This document shows, piece after piece, positions 52,890 through 61,788 of a stretch of 64,000 nt of DNA. Source of the stretch: Pelotalea chapellei (lineage in GTDB: Bacteria; Desulfobacterota; Desulfuromonadia; Geobacterales; Pseudopelobacteraceae); the NCBI RefSeq assembly GCF_018531195.1, contig NZ_JAHDYS010000006.1:163907-227906 (forward strand), written 5' to 3'. The translations under genes and the position numbers were made by a program. The notes below the pieces were generated by a model. It saw only the letters and a program-made list of their open reading frames with translations, made no database searches and was not told the origin of the DNA. Numbering within the stretch: the first letter of the stretch is position 1; each line of letters starts with the position of its first letter.

Positions 52890-53840
52890 ATGAAAAAACA
52901 TTATGGTCTGTGCCTGCTCTGCACAACAGTCATGCTCGGATCAACCTCACCGGGTTTTAGCGCTACCCTGTTTCAGGAAAACTTTGAAGATGGCAATTTC
53001 AGCGCACGTGGCTGGTACGACAGTACTGCCCCCAAGCTTTCCAGCATTGAGCACATTGCCAACAGCACCAAATCACTGGAAGTGCGTTTTGCTGCGGGCG
53101 CCACGACCCCGGACAACCTGGGCACATCAATGAGAAAAAAATTCACCGAATCGGATTCCGTGTATATCAGCTATTACGTGAAGTACAGCTCCAACTGGCA
53201 GGGATCCAACGTCAACTATCACCCCCATGAATTTTACCTTCTGACGAACAAGGATAGTGACTGGTCCGGGCTTTCATACACGCACCTGACCGCCTATGTG
53301 GAACAAAACGAAGGAAAACCGCAGATAGGGATACAAGATGGAATGAACATAGATATGGCCAACATCGGCAAGGATCTTACTGCAACATCCGAAAAACGTG
53401 GTGTAGGTGGATGTAACGGCGACAGTGACGGATACGGCAATGGAGAATGTTATGCCAATGGCAGCGCCTACTGGAACGGCAAATGGTGGCGTTCTCCTTC
53501 GGTGATGTTTTCCGATGCAACCGGCTCCACCTACAAAAGTGATTGGCACCAGGTGGAGGCTTACATCAAGTTGAACAGCATCGTCAACGGTAAAGCCGCC
53601 AAAGATGGCATCATTCAGTACCTCTATGACGGAAAGCCCGTCATTGACGCTCGCAACGTGGTTATACGCACAGGATTGTATCCGGACATGAAATTCAATC
53701 AACTGCTGATCGGACCCTACATCGGCGTCGGATCACCGGTGAGTCAGTCCTTCTGGATCGATAATCTGACTGTGGCAACGGCACCCCCCACCGTATCAAC
53801 CATAGCCGCCCCGCAGAATCTGAGAATTATCAGCAAATAG
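52890..53840 (+). CDS. Secreted lectin/polysaccharide-lyase-like protein
   Basis: 316 residues from the ATG at 52890 (MKKHYGLC, after aaaggag). An upstream frame from 52845 has no ribosome site. The signal peptide (about 1-26) is followed by a concanavalin-like jelly-roll (LFQENFEDGNFSARGWY, VYISYYVKYSSNWQG, DWHQVEAYIKLNS, YLYDGKPVIDARN, QSFWIDNLTVA), as in polysaccharide lyase and LamG-type proteins. Catalytic residues cannot be assigned. The last residues IAAPQNLRIISK match the tail of the next protein. It is transcribed behind the GEMM riboswitch. Confidence 0.8.
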   Translation: MKKHYGLCLLCTTVMLGSTSPGFSATLFQENFEDGNFSARGWYDSTAPKLSSIEHIANSTKSLEVRFAAGATTPDNLGTSMRKKFTESDSVYISYYVKYSSNWQGSNVNYHPHEFYLLTNKDSDWSGLSYTHLTAYVEQNEGKPQIGIQDGMNIDMANIGKDLTATSEKRGVGGCNGDSDGYGNGECYANGSAYWNGKWWRSPSVMFSDATGSTYKSDWHQVEAYIKLNSIVNGKAAKDGIIQYLYDGKPVIDARNVVIRTGLYPDMKFNQLLIGPYIGVGSPVSQSFWIDNLTVATAPPTVSTIAAPQNLRIISK

Positions 53841-53910
53841 TCCAAAAACCTACCGAGACATTCCCACCTTTGGAGTGGAAATGTTGTAAATATGCTGTAA
53901 AGGAGAATAT

Positions 53911-54738
53911 ATGACAGCAGGAACCAGAACTGTATCTTACGTACTTCAGGCTTTAATGATAGTAACTCTGCTCTCCGCAGGGCAGGCATTTGCATGGACA
54001 AGAACTGCCACTTTTGAAAACGAAGGCACCGGATCTATTGCTCAGGGAAGTACCGCCTTCGAGGTCGCCTCGGGATCAACCACAATTACAACAGACAAAG
54101 TTTCCGGTGGCTCAAAAGCTGCAAAAATGTACCATGCCGCCGGCGACGGCGGGGTCATGGGATACGTATCCTTTCCTGGTGCAGTGGGAAATGGTGGGGA
54201 AATCTGGGCTCGTGGGAACTTCTACTTCGCTTCTCCCTGGAACTGGGCCTGTAATCCGGTCATCAAAGTACTTCGAGGCGCACACATTGCCAATGCGAGT
54301 GGCGGGAACGTAGGCTATCTTTCGGTTTTTGCCGATGCGGCTGGCAACATTGTTCTTTCAAATGAACCTGCTGGTGTTCAAAAACTGACCAGTGCCAAAT
54401 TCGATGTGGACAAATGGCAGACCATCGAAATGTACGTTAAACTTTCCACCGGCAGTGCCACCTTCAGGATCTGGAAAAACGGCGTCCTGATATTGGAGGA
54501 CACGGCCAGAACCATCAACTCAACCAGTGACTATGCCGACTTTTCCTACATCATGTCCAACTGGAATGGCGGTTCTCCCCAGAACCAGACCCAGTACATC
54601 GATGACTTTATCTGGACCAACACAACCCCTTCCCAGAAGGATAGCGCAGGCCGTCCAATGATCGGACCGACCAGCGGAACCGGCACCGGCACAACTACCC
54701 TGGCAGCACCCACAGGATTCAGGATCATCTCCAAGTAG
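53911..54738 (+). CDS. Secreted lectin-like protein
   Basis: 275 residues. Signal peptide (about 1-29, ending AFA) and a jelly-roll domain of the same broad type as the preceding protein (ATFENEGTGSIAQG, EIWARGNFYFASPW, WQTIEMYVKLSTGSATFRIW, QYIDDFIWTN). A Thr/Gly linker leads to the C-terminal LAAPTGFRIISK. It follows the riboswitch-controlled gene by 70 bases with no strong terminator between them, so both probably respond to the same signal. Ribosome site aaaggag. Confidence 0.8.
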   Translation: MTAGTRTVSYVLQALMIVTLLSAGQAFAWTRTATFENEGTGSIAQGSTAFEVASGSTTITTDKVSGGSKAAKMYHAAGDGGVMGYVSFPGAVGNGGEIWARGNFYFASPWNWACNPVIKVLRGAHIANASGGNVGYLSVFADAAGNIVLSNEPAGVQKLTSAKFDVDKWQTIEMYVKLSTGSATFRIWKNGVLILEDTARTINSTSDYADFSYIMSNWNGGSPQNQTQYIDDFIWTNTTPSQKDSAGRPMIGPTSGTGTGTTTLAAPTGFRIISK

Positions 54739-54781
54739 GAAAACTTTTACCGCAGCAGACAATTGACGCAGGGCAGCATGG

Positions 54782-55516
54782 TTACGACCTTGTTGCTCTG
54801 CGTTTTTGTTTTCCCGCCACAATAACCGTACCCATCAGCGCCACACCAAGCAGCAGAATGGTGGAAGGCTCAGGGGCCGGAACGCTGGAGACTGCCGACT
54901 CAAGCCTGACATTATCAAACCCGGCGATCTGGAATAGGCTCTGGTTGGGATTAACCATCAGCAGGCTGACAGTCAGCCGATCGAACAATCCTTCGACACC
55001 CAGGCTCAGGTTAGGAACGAAAAGTGTGCCAGTCAGAACATTTTTCGTGATTTCAGCTGAACTGATCCAATCAATTTCGCTGCTGAAGGGCATCAAAGGA
55101 TAATTAATACCATTAGCGGCATTTCTTCCCATGAGCTCGACATAAAAATAACCATAATTAAGACTGCCAACCGGATTAACTAACTCCCAGGCAATGGAAT
55201 AGTCCATGTATAAGGAAAAAGGTTGCAGTGCTCTCACATCCGCCAGTTCTAAAGAAGTACCAAGCCCTCCCCCTCCCTCCATCAAAATAAAGTTCCCATT
55301 CATGGAGTTCTGCCAGGAGCTCAAATCCCACCTATTGTTATAACTGGCTGGGAGCCCGGCTGTGTCGGTCACTGCCGCTGAGCCACTCAATCCCCATCCC
55401 GAACTCCCGCTGGAAAAATCACCGTTCGTCAGCAGATTGGCCTGGACCGGGGCGGGCAGACAGAACAAAGAAAGACAGAGTGCGGCCAGCGGGGCAAACA
55501 ACTTCAATCGGATCAT
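54782..55516 (-). CDS. PEP-CTERM sorting domain protein
   Basis: 244 residues from the ATG at 55516 (MIRLKLF, behind aaaggag). The frame is open further upstream but there it overlaps the GT2 gene. Signal peptide (about 1-26), a beta-rich domain starting NLLTNGDFSSGSSGWG, and C-terminal APEPSTILLLGVALMGTVIV with KQKRR. It is a paralogue of 42688-43461. It is the last gene of the leftward polysaccharide operon and so a probable cargo of the same export and sorting machinery. Confidence 0.9.
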   Translation of the reverse strand: MIRLKLFAPLAALCLSLFCLPAPVQANLLTNGDFSSGSSGWGLSGSAAVTDTAGLPASYNNRWDLSSWQNSMNGNFILMEGGGGLGTSLELADVRALQPFSLYMDYSIAWELVNPVGSLNYGYFYVELMGRNAANGINYPLMPFSSEIDWISSAEITKNVLTGTLFVPNLSLGVEGLFDRLTVSLLMVNPNQSLFQIAGFDNVRLESAVSSVPAPEPSTILLLGVALMGTVIVAGKQKRRATRS

Positions 55517-55518
55517 CT

Positions 55519-56511
55519 TCAATCTCCTTTGCCGTGGGGGATAATTGTTTCGGTTGGTAAGATTGGACGATGATGAATCACCCGACGGCACACAACATCA
55601 ACCAGAGCTGCGGTTCGAGCTGTTATGTAAATCATATACAGAAACATTGCCCCTGCAAGCTCAGCATTGATTGCACCGGATTGACGGTGAAATGCAGAGG
55701 CAAGCGATATTCCCATCAAAAACGCCATATAAAAGAGGATTGGCAGAAACCAGGGAAGCGTAGAAAAAAACAGAAAAGCGAGGCAGGCCATCAGCATGAC
55801 CAGGTTCAAAAGACTTATCAATGCAGGTTTGGAAGCGATCAACGTGGCGACTGAATGAAAATCTCCCCGGCCGTGCCAGCGCTCCCTTGCAAAGAATCGC
55901 TTTATGGTACGGGGGTAACCTGCATGTACAACCTTCAATGCCGGGTTGTTTTCAATGGTCGCTCCCCTGGCCCTGGCGCGCTCACAAAATTCACAGTCCT
56001 CGCCGGTTTCCAGGTGGGGTGCAAAGCCCTCCACGCTCAGGAAAGTCTGTCGATGAAGAATCAAGTGCCCGCCGTTGATATAGCTCACCTCACTGCGCGT
56101 GGTGCGAGGCGCAAACCAGATTCGTTCGATCCAGTTATTCTCTTCGCTGATCCCATACAGAGAACCGGTGATCAACATCGGACGCTGCTGCAGCAAGACA
56201 GGCACCCGCCCGATCTGCTCCCCCCACTCCCTGGTCACATATACGTCTGCATCAATGAAAATGAAGATATCTGCGGAAGCATTCTGTGCCCCCATGTTTC
56301 GCAAGGTGGAAATAGAACAGCCCGGTGCATGCAGACAGATGGCACCGTTGTCATGAGCGATATCCAGGGTGCGATCCGTGGATCCGTTGTCAACTACGAT
56401 TACTTCGTACTGGAATTTCCCTTCCAGGTTTTTCCTGATGGATTCCAGCACGCCACCGATGTGCTCCTCCTCGTTAAGGGCAGGTATGATGATCGAGAAT
56501 TCTTTCGTAAT
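55519..56511 (-). CDS. Glycosyltransferase family 2, probable ATT start
   Basis: The conserved N-terminus FSIIIPALNEEEHIGGVLES is encoded only if translation begins upstream of the first ATG (56451). An in-frame stop lies just before, and the only place behind a GGAGG ribosome site (8 bases) is an ATT at 56511, giving ITKEFSIIIPALNEE and 330 residues. GT-A motifs VVDNGSTDRTLDIA, FIDADVYV (DxD) and ETGEDCEFCERA are present, with two or three C-terminal membrane segments. It is part of the polysaccharide operon. The rare start would keep expression low. A single-base error in ATG is the alternative. Confidence 0.8.
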   Translation of the reverse strand: MTKEFSIIIPALNEEEHIGGVLESIRKNLEGKFQYEVIVVDNGSTDRTLDIAHDNGAICLHAPGCSISTLRNMGAQNASADIFIFIDADVYVTREWGEQIGRVPVLLQQRPMLITGSLYGISEENNWIERIWFAPRTTRSEVSYINGGHLILHRQTFLSVEGFAPHLETGEDCEFCERARARGATIENNPALKVVHAGYPRTIKRFFARERWHGRGDFHSVATLIASKPALISLLNLVMLMACLAFLFFSTLPWFLPILFYMAFLMGISLASAFHRQSGAINAELAGAMFLYMIYITARTAALVDVVCRRVIHHRPILPTETIIPHGKGD

Positions 56512-56529
56512 GATAAAAGCCTCCGCTTT

Positions 56530-57528
56530 TCAGTCATTAGCAACCGTGGTTTCGGACGCACTGGCAATCACTACATAACTGGGGGTAAGTACGATTGCCC
56601 CCAGGGAAATAAGTGATACAGCCTTTGCAACCGAGTAAAAAAGAGGATATCGAATATTTTCCTGCTCCTGGACAAGCAACTCCGATGGTAAAAAACGGAT
56701 TTGGCTGAAGCCTGCCTTTTTGAACCTGTTAGTCAGGTAGGAGCGGGAAAGGACATACAGGTGTTCGGGATTGAAGAACCTGATGCGCTTCTGCATGCAC
56801 ATCTTTTCCCGACCACTGAAGCGAAGAAATAATTGCCAGCCTTTGATCAGAGAAAGTTTGTTCGGCATCCTGATAATGATACTTCCGCCAGGTGCAAGCA
56901 GGCGTGGCAGAAGTGCCCACAGTTTCTTCAAATCCGGCTCGTAATACACCACGTCACTCATCACCACCACATCAAATCTGGTTGTGACTCGTTCAAGCGC
57001 ATTCACATCACCCGGTATTACCTCAAAGCCGTAACACTCAGCTGCGTGATTACATGCTTCCGTTGAAAGGTCATTGAGAACAAGACCGAGATCCGGTCGT
57101 TGCTGCTGCAGCACCGCCAACAGATGTCCCTTTGCACCTCCGACATCCAGAACCCGCCCTCCCCTCGGTGCTGCCCGGCTGATCAGGCAGGCAAGCTGAT
57201 CGAATACGCGACGCCTTCTCCTGAGAAAATAGTGTTCATCTTTGTAGGCATTCTCGAAGTGGGATTGTATGACCTGGCTGTCGATGCGCGTGTCCGCGAA
57301 AATCAGTCCACAGTCGATGCACAATTGCAGCCTTACCAAGGTTGAATAGTAGATGAACTGTCCAACGGAACGGGATGAACGTGAACTGCAGTCCGGACAG
57401 GCATCCAGTTTATCTGCTCGAACCCTTTTAAAATTGTGCTGTATGCCGTAGTCGACCCACTCCTCGGGTGAAGAAAATCCTTTGTTGAATCGGAGCAGGT
57501 CGAGCATGTGACTGCGCTCTTCTTTCAT
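56530..57528 (-). CDS. SAM-dependent methyltransferase
   Basis: 332 residues. An N-terminal zinc-ribbon-like CPDCSSR (about 43-49) and a later CIDCG pair are followed by a class I Rossmann methyltransferase: GRVLDVGGAKGHLLAVL (motif I, about 118-134), VLNDLSTEA, FDVVVMSDVVYYEP and LAPGGSIIIRMPN. The layout (metal finger, then methyltransferase) is common for enzymes that methylate sugars in surface-glycan clusters. A C-terminal hydrophobic segment is present (about 300-325). Confidence 0.88.
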   Translation of the reverse strand: MKEERSHMLDLLRFNKGFSSPEEWVDYGIQHNFKRVRADKLDACPDCSSRSSRSVGQFIYYSTLVRLQLCIDCGLIFADTRIDSQVIQSHFENAYKDEHYFLRRRRRVFDQLACLISRAAPRGGRVLDVGGAKGHLLAVLQQQRPDLGLVLNDLSTEACNHAAECYGFEVIPGDVNALERVTTRFDVVVMSDVVYYEPDLKKLWALLPRLLAPGGSIIIRMPNKLSLIKGWQLFLRFSGREKMCMQKRIRFFNPEHLYVLSRSYLTNRFKKAGFSQIRFLPSELLVQEQENIRYPLFYSVAKAVSLISLGAIVLTPSYVVIASASETTVAND

Positions 57529-57598
57529 GGCATTGCTCCAGAATGACTGTAATCAAAATACGCATCATAAATTATGTGGCGGCACATGTGCTTCCTGC

Positions 57599-58798
57599 TC
57601 ATATGCCCGCTACATTTCTGAAGTAGGACTTGGCTTCTGAAATAAATGGCTGCAGATCGTCAAAGTCATATACATCGCCGGCCGTGTTCGCTCCTCCCGG
57701 CACCAGCAGGTCCCGCATCACCTGCATGACCGGGGGAATGTCCACAGGCATTGCGGCTGAAGGTCCCCTGTTTTTAAGTCGTATGATCAGATGGTCCAGC
57801 ATGCCGAAAAGCCATTTCAGACGAACTCCGGTCCGGTAATCGCGACAGGTTTGCTCCAATTTTCTTCCCAGGTGATACTCGAGACTGAGCACAGGGAAAT
57901 TAATGCCGGAGGAGACCGCCAACTGCAGCGACCCCCAGAACCTGCCGTTAATCTCCATGAGTTTTGCCTTGCCGTCCCGTACGTCCCGCTTGAATTCGAC
58001 CATGGCAATTCCGGTCCAATCTACGGCCGAGAGCAGTTTTTCAGCATCTTCAACCATTTGCTTGTCCAGCGGTATGCTCTCAGAAAGCACACTCACCCCT
58101 CCGGAAGGTGGCTTTTCCAGAATCCTGCGGTGAGCGAACAACGCCAGGTGACGATCGTGATCAAACAGGGTGAAAAGACCGGTTCCTTCCCCCACAATCA
58201 GTTCCTGAATCAGCGATGGATAACGCAGCACCGGCCTGGCCTCATACAGACGGTCCAGTTCCTGAGCATTTGAGGCATACATCACCCCGGCAGAAATGAT
58301 TCTGTCCCCCTCGCGGATCTTGGAAAAAGCCGGCTTTACCACCACCGGGTACCGGGTGATTGAAACCTTCTGCCTGTGGTACTCATCCTGGCCATCAATA
58401 AACAGGGTCTGCGGAATCGAAATGCCTATATTTGAGGCCAACTGAAACAATTTGAACTTGTTTGATACAGCATCCATGTGGTCGGACGAAGCACAGGCCA
58501 GAATGACATTCTTTCCCAAAAGCTCGCGGTTTCGATTGAGGCAGTACACAGACTGTTCGGTCATCGGGATGACTACATCGACATTTTCTCTGATCACCAG
58601 CGCAGCAATCGCACTGACATATCCGTCGCAATCTTCCATGGGATTGGGAACCTGATAAGCATAACTGCAATACCTCGAACAGGCGGCGATGGAGCCGGCG
58701 ACGCTTTCCGTAACCATGACCGTACAACCGTTACGCCCAAGGGAGCGGGTAACTGCCAGGGCAGATCTGTTTTCTCCATCAGTTACCAGCACATTCAT
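57599..58798 (-). CDS. ATP-grasp protein
   Basis: 399 residues. The N-terminal pre-ATP-grasp domain (MNVLVTDGENRSALAVTRSLG) is followed by ATP-grasp motifs: YPVVVKPAFSKIREGDRI, PSLIQELIVGEGTGLFTLF and MVEFKRDVRDGKAKLMEINGRFWGSL, where Glu and Asn of MEINGR bind magnesium. It should join a carboxylate to an amine using ATP, for example adding an amino acid to a sugar of the polysaccharide. The substrate is unknown. Confidence 0.88.
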   Translation of the reverse strand: MNVLVTDGENRSALAVTRSLGRNGCTVMVTESVAGSIAACSRYCSYAYQVPNPMEDCDGYVSAIAALVIRENVDVVIPMTEQSVYCLNRNRELLGKNVILACASSDHMDAVSNKFKLFQLASNIGISIPQTLFIDGQDEYHRQKVSITRYPVVVKPAFSKIREGDRIISAGVMYASNAQELDRLYEARPVLRYPSLIQELIVGEGTGLFTLFDHDRHLALFAHRRILEKPPSGGVSVLSESIPLDKQMVEDAEKLLSAVDWTGIAMVEFKRDVRDGKAKLMEINGRFWGSLQLAVSSGINFPVLSLEYHLGRKLEQTCRDYRTGVRLKWLFGMLDHLIIRLKNRGPSAAMPVDIPPVMQVMRDLLVPGGANTAGDVYDFDDLQPFISEAKSYFRNVAGI

Positions 58799-58811
58799 TT
58801 AGTCACCTGCC

Positions 58812-58913
58812 TCACCCTCCCCCAACCCTTAGGCCCCTTTGGGTCCTCCCATAAAGAGAGGGGAGCTTTTGCCCCCTCTCCCCTCAGCGGGAGAGGGCTG
58901 GGGAGAGGGGTGG
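58812..58913. repeat. GC-rich REP-like palindromes
   Basis: Two palindromic blocks rich in CCCTCTCCC / GGGAGAGGG lie between the ATP-grasp and deacetylase genes. They belong to the same type as those at 50198 and 63866. Confidence 0.6.
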
Positions 58914-58919
58914 TTTTCC

Positions 58920-59942
58920 TCAAAAAAACGGCAGTAGCATTCGCGACCTGAAAAGAGGGATGTTTGAGCTTACATCTTCATGAATTCCGATGCGCGGGAC
59001 CTCAAGAAGAGATCCTTCCGATTCCAGGTAGCCCCTTCGGGTAGTAACGGCTGCATGGAAACCATTTTCAGCCAGGACCTTTCGAATGCCGGCAGTAGTG
59101 TTTCCGTTGGGATAGGCAAAGAGCCCTACCCTTTTCCCAATGCATGTCTCGATGTGTGAACGCGAAACCGCAATTTCCTCACGCACCTGGGAGTGCGGCA
59201 GCTGATCGAGCAGCTCATGATTGACGGTATGGGCGCCGAATCGCACAAGACCGCTTTCATTCATCGTACGTATTTCCTCCCAGTTGAGCATATGCCGGAT
59301 TTCGGCACCGTTGTGGTGCATGGTGCGCAGATACGACAGGATCTCCTGCCGCTCGGCTGGGGTGTAACCTTTCATGATTGCGATGATCGTTTCCAGGAAG
59401 GATTCACGATTTTCACGTGATAACGAACGCGTCTCATTACAGAAATGTTGCAGCGGGGCAGGCGCATTATCCGGCAGTGACAGGATCAGATTCATGCGAT
59501 CAAGGTGCAGGAACATTTCTTCAGGCCAAAAAAGACGTTTGGTGCCCATGAATCCTGTAGCCAGAAATATTGTGGCAGGTATGTCGAGCTCCCGGAGTAC
59601 AGGAAAAGCTTCGCTGTAATTATCCCGCCACCCGTCGTCAAAGGTAATGGCGCACAAACCTCCGATTTTTTTGCCCTTGGAAATCCGCTCGACAAGTTCT
59701 TCCAGAAATAGCACCCGGAATCTGCTGGATAAATACATGAGCTGTTTACGGAAGGAGGCGGTCAATACGAACATTCCCGGCTGTACATAACCTGATTCAG
59801 TGTCCCGTCCAGTCAGGACCCGGTGATACATGAAGACCGGCGCCCTGTTTGTAAAACGGACACGCTCCGCTACGGAAAGCAGGCCACTTGCCGATAGAAA
59901 ACCGGCAGTAACTCTCTTCAGAGTCATACTCAACCCTGCCAT
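58920..59942 (-). CDS. Polysaccharide deacetylase
   Basis: 340 residues. NodB-homology domain: MYHRVL, CAITFDDGWRDNYSEAFPVL (catalytic Asp pair DD, about 116-117), GAHTVNHELLDQLP (zinc His pair HxxxH) and GLFAYPNGN. It removes N- or O-acetyl groups from sugars. In PEP-CTERM/EpsH loci such a protein is usual. ATG at 59942; an alternative ATG five codons later has a slightly better ribosome site. Confidence 0.92.
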   Translation of the reverse strand: MAGLSMTLKRVTAGFLSASGLLSVAERVRFTNRAPVFMYHRVLTGRDTESGYVQPGMFVLTASFRKQLMYLSSRFRVLFLEELVERISKGKKIGGLCAITFDDGWRDNYSEAFPVLRELDIPATIFLATGFMGTKRLFWPEEMFLHLDRMNLILSLPDNAPAPLQHFCNETRSLSRENRESFLETIIAIMKGYTPAERQEILSYLRTMHHNGAEIRHMLNWEEIRTMNESGLVRFGAHTVNHELLDQLPHSQVREEIAVSRSHIETCIGKRVGLFAYPNGNTTAGIRKVLAENGFHAAVTTRRGYLESEGSLLEVPRIGIHEDVSSNIPLFRSRMLLPFF

Positions 59943-59963
59943 CTCAGAGAGTCCCCATATGCT

Positions 59964-60503
59964 TCATATTTTCGCGCAAACATTGGAAACTGCTCGTTCA
60001 ATCTGAGCGAAGCACTTTTCAAATCTGCTTTCATCCTGCCCAAATGGATCATTGATGTTGCAGAGGATATTCTCGGGAAAGGGAGCAAATTCCCGCAGCA
60101 GCCTGATTGATTCTTTCTTGTGAGGGTACATTGCTGTCAGAGCACGGTAATGCCAGTATTCCATGGCGATAATAAGATCCGCATTCTCAAGGTCACACAA
60201 CTCCACCCCTTTGGAGAGATGATCTTCAAGGTCAAGACCTTTGCGCCTGGCCACGGACAATGCTGCACCGGGTGCGGCCGAGCGCACCCTGACATCAAGA
60301 CCGCAGGAACGGATGTGCATCGTACTGGCTTCCACTTTTGCTTTCATGAAATATTCCGCAAACGCGCTTCTGCAGACATTTCCCTTGCAAACGAACACCA
60401 CAGAACGAGGATTGTTCACCACGGCTCTGCTGCACGACGAATGGTACAGGACCGATTGGGCAATGTTCTTTATCCATCTTCTGCACTGCTTTTTTGTAAT
60501 CAT
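59964..60503 (-). CDS. Low-molecular-weight protein-tyrosine phosphatase
   Basis: 179 residues from the ATG at 60503 (GAGG 5 bases before). An overlapping TTG at 60542 is rejected. The P-loop CKGNVCRS (C-x5-R, about residues 36-43) and the catalytic Asp in NDPFG are present. In Gram-negative capsule and EPS systems this enzyme reverses tyrosine phosphorylation of the chain-length regulator kinase. No such kinase is in the window, so its partner is probably encoded further along. Confidence 0.9.
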   Translation of the reverse strand: MITKKQCRRWIKNIAQSVLYHSSCSRAVVNNPRSVVFVCKGNVCRSAFAEYFMKAKVEASTMHIRSCGLDVRVRSAAPGAALSVARRKGLDLEDHLSKGVELCDLENADLIIAMEYWHYRALTAMYPHKKESIRLLREFAPFPENILCNINDPFGQDESRFEKCFAQIERAVSNVCAKI

Positions 60504-60510
60504 GAAAACC

Positions 60511-61779
60511 TCATGCAGGTTCGCTCTCTTTCTGACCTGCAATCAGAGATAGAGTCATGAAGAGAGCTGCAATGTTCCATAAAGGTGGGTAATAGAATAC
60601 GGACAGAAAAATGCCGGTAACCAGGAATCCGAACAGGCTGGTCATCAAGGCCCGGTTAAGGTGGCCCACGGCATAAGCCTTATTATCGGGAGATACTTTT
60701 GTGTTCAAAATCTTTCGGTGTTTTCGCAGCAGCTCCCGGAACATCAATCCGACCAGCACGGTCCCGACCAGTCCCAGCTCAGCGAGAAGCGTGAAATATA
60801 CCGAATGCAGAGCCCTGCCCCACATGTCCCTGTCCCAGTAACTTTTTCCTGAACTGTCGTACTGATACTGGTTGATAACGATGGGAATGTTCCCTTGTCC
60901 GACGCCGATAATGGGGTTGGCGGCAAAAGCCTTCAAACCGACTTTCCAAAGTTCAATGCGGTCTTTGCCGGTATCCTTTTCGGCACTGTCAATCGAGATC
61001 CCGGAAACCTCCTGCTTGAACTCCGGATCCGCAAATCCCCAGGCCAGCATTGCCACTGCCACTATCACAAAAAAACTGCTGACCTTGTGTTTGGAGTAGC
61101 ACCAGCAGACAAAACCGACCGCCGCCAGCCCGATGATTCCTCCTCGTGATGCGCTGACCACATTACCAAGCACCAGCGCAATGCAGGCGCTCCACAGGAT
61201 CCATCTCTTAACCCCTGTTTCCATCTGTCCCAGAAAAAAACCGAACGGCAAGGCAACATTCATGGCCAGGGCAAAATCGTTTTCATCAGTGAACACTCCG
61301 CTTCCTGTAAACCCCAGAAAATCAATTTTTAAAATTCTATTAACCGAACACAGGGCAACAACCATCACAAAGGAGAAAAGGAACACACTCAATCTGCGTG
61401 TGTTATTCAGGAATACGCAGCAGGAAATACTGATGATGAGATAGGAAAAGAGCGTCTTCAAACAGACGAATGCCCAAAAGTTGTTGGTTGCAATAAAGAC
61501 GTGCACCGACATGAACAGGAGCAACGTCACGAACAACATGAAGTATTTTTCTTTGAAAAGGCGGCGCACCTGTTCCGTATGGGTTGAGAGGCAGAGAATC
61601 AGCAGAAACTGCAGCACAAGACCCGGTTTTACAGGGGCCAGAAACTGAGGCCTGCCATATTCAATGATCAAGTAAAGGACAAGCAGATAAACAGGTATGT
61701 TTGCGCCTTTTTTAACATCGATACCTTCAGAGCTTTTCGGCAACAGGTACGTCCGGTTCTCAACCATTTCTGTGTTCAT
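60511..61779 (-). CDS. O-antigen ligase/polymerase family membrane protein
   Basis: 422 residues with about ten transmembrane segments. The large periplasmic loop contains NPIIGVGQGNIPIVI and later RALHSVYFTLLAELGLVG, the pattern of Wzy_C/O-antigen ligase proteins, and an SRGGIIGLA motif lies upstream. It polymerises or attaches the surface polysaccharide in the periplasm. Strong aggagagg ribosome site. Confidence 0.9.
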   Translation of the reverse strand: MNTEMVENRTYLLPKSSEGIDVKKGANIPVYLLVLYLIIEYGRPQFLAPVKPGLVLQFLLILCLSTHTEQVRRLFKEKYFMLFVTLLLFMSVHVFIATNNFWAFVCLKTLFSYLIISISCCVFLNNTRRLSVFLFSFVMVVALCSVNRILKIDFLGFTGSGVFTDENDFALAMNVALPFGFFLGQMETGVKRWILWSACIALVLGNVVSASRGGIIGLAAVGFVCWCYSKHKVSSFFVIVAVAMLAWGFADPEFKQEVSGISIDSAEKDTGKDRIELWKVGLKAFAANPIIGVGQGNIPIVINQYQYDSSGKSYWDRDMWGRALHSVYFTLLAELGLVGTVLVGLMFRELLRKHRKILNTKVSPDNKAYAVGHLNRALMTSLFGFLVTGIFLSVFYYPPLWNIAALFMTLSLIAGQKESEPA

Positions 61780-61788
61780 GGCCCTCTC

